The notes under the pieces: generated by a model | Seen by the model: only the letters and a program-made list of their open reading frames with translations | The model's database searches: none | Told to the model about the DNA's origin: nothing | Program-made: the position numbers and the translations under genes | In this document: positions 5,846-5,946 of the stretch, piece by piece | Layout: each line of letters begins with the position of its first letter | Position numbering within the stretch: position 1 is the stretch's first letter | Assembly (NCBI GenBank): GCA_007129225.1 | Contig: SKVX01000311.1 | Coordinates: 1 to 5,946 of the forward strand | Direction of reading: 5' to 3' | DNA length: 5,946 bases | From: Halomonas sp. | Lineage (GTDB): Bacteria; Pseudomonadota; Gammaproteobacteria; Pseudomonadales; Halomonadaceae

Positions 5846-5946
5846 GACGCAGGGGAGCGACTTTGTCAGAATAATGGTCCCCATGGTGCGCGTCCGACGA
5901 TAGCCGGTCAACGTCAGCACCCCGTTGGAGTCCTGCGGTTCACCCC
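5846..5946 (-). other. Right-edge segment upstream of rnm: leader or N-terminal extension
   Basis: No separate gene is supported here. On the minus strand the rnm frame is open to the edge, while the other two minus frames have stops (TGA 5942-5940 and TGA 5916-5914). TTGACC (5911-5906) resembles a -35, but the best -10 at proper spacing, CACCAT, matches only 3 of 6, so no promoter is called. On the plus strand only a very short ORF ends here (ATG 5883, TAG 5901-5903). Confidence 0.3.

Noticed and set aside
5846..5946. trp leader or attenuator next to rnm, as beside E. coli yciV
   Set aside because: No short ORF with tandem Trp codons and no attenuator-type hairpins are visible in the sequence available.

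Overview
The window looks like chromosomal DNA of a high-GC gammaproteobacterium. The Halomonadaceae (Halomonas or a relative) are the best guess, from the GC-rich coding sequence, the Pseudomonas/Halomonas-like protein sequences, and the pairing of argA with a pit/DUF47 locus. The genus is an inference, since no RNA marker gene is present. No mobile element, CRISPR array, tRNA or rRNA gene was seen.

Layout, left to right. (1) Positions 1-126 carry the 5' end of argA (N-acetylglutamate synthase, minus strand), apparently starting at TTG and cut by the window edge. (2) Positions 127-235 hold the argA leader and a strong intrinsic terminator for the next gene. (3) A minus-strand pair follows: a DUF47/PhoU-like gene (2253-1573), then a PiT-family phosphate transporter gene (1504-236), the classic orfA-pit arrangement. 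(4) A divergent region of about 110 bp contains a good minus-strand promoter and an 18-bp inverted repeat lying over the -10 elements. (5) Two plus-strand genes follow: a CYTH-domain triphosphatase-like protein (2367-3209) and a six-TM voltage-gated potassium-type channel with a C-terminal zinc ribbon (3270-4151). (6) After a convergent junction of only 11 bp comes a minus-strand pair: rnm/yciV (PHP-domain RNase AM, 5845-4901) and then yciO (Sua5/YciO family, 4786-4163). This is the same pairing as in E. coli.

How the genes fit together. DUF47, PiT and the divergent CYTH protein make a plausible inorganic-phosphate module: Pi uptake, its accessory protein, and hydrolysis of a triphosphate such as PPPi. 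The channel may be co-transcribed with the CYTH gene, but no functional link is evident. Rnm and YciO are RNA/nucleotide-related housekeeping proteins.

This is mostly ordinary core genome, and no clearly new system was found. The best second-look items are the inverted repeat shared by the divergent phosphate genes, a three-copy 13-bp repeat that closes all three frames at the end of rnm, the CYTH protein that lacks a CHAD domain, and the zinc-ribbon channel.
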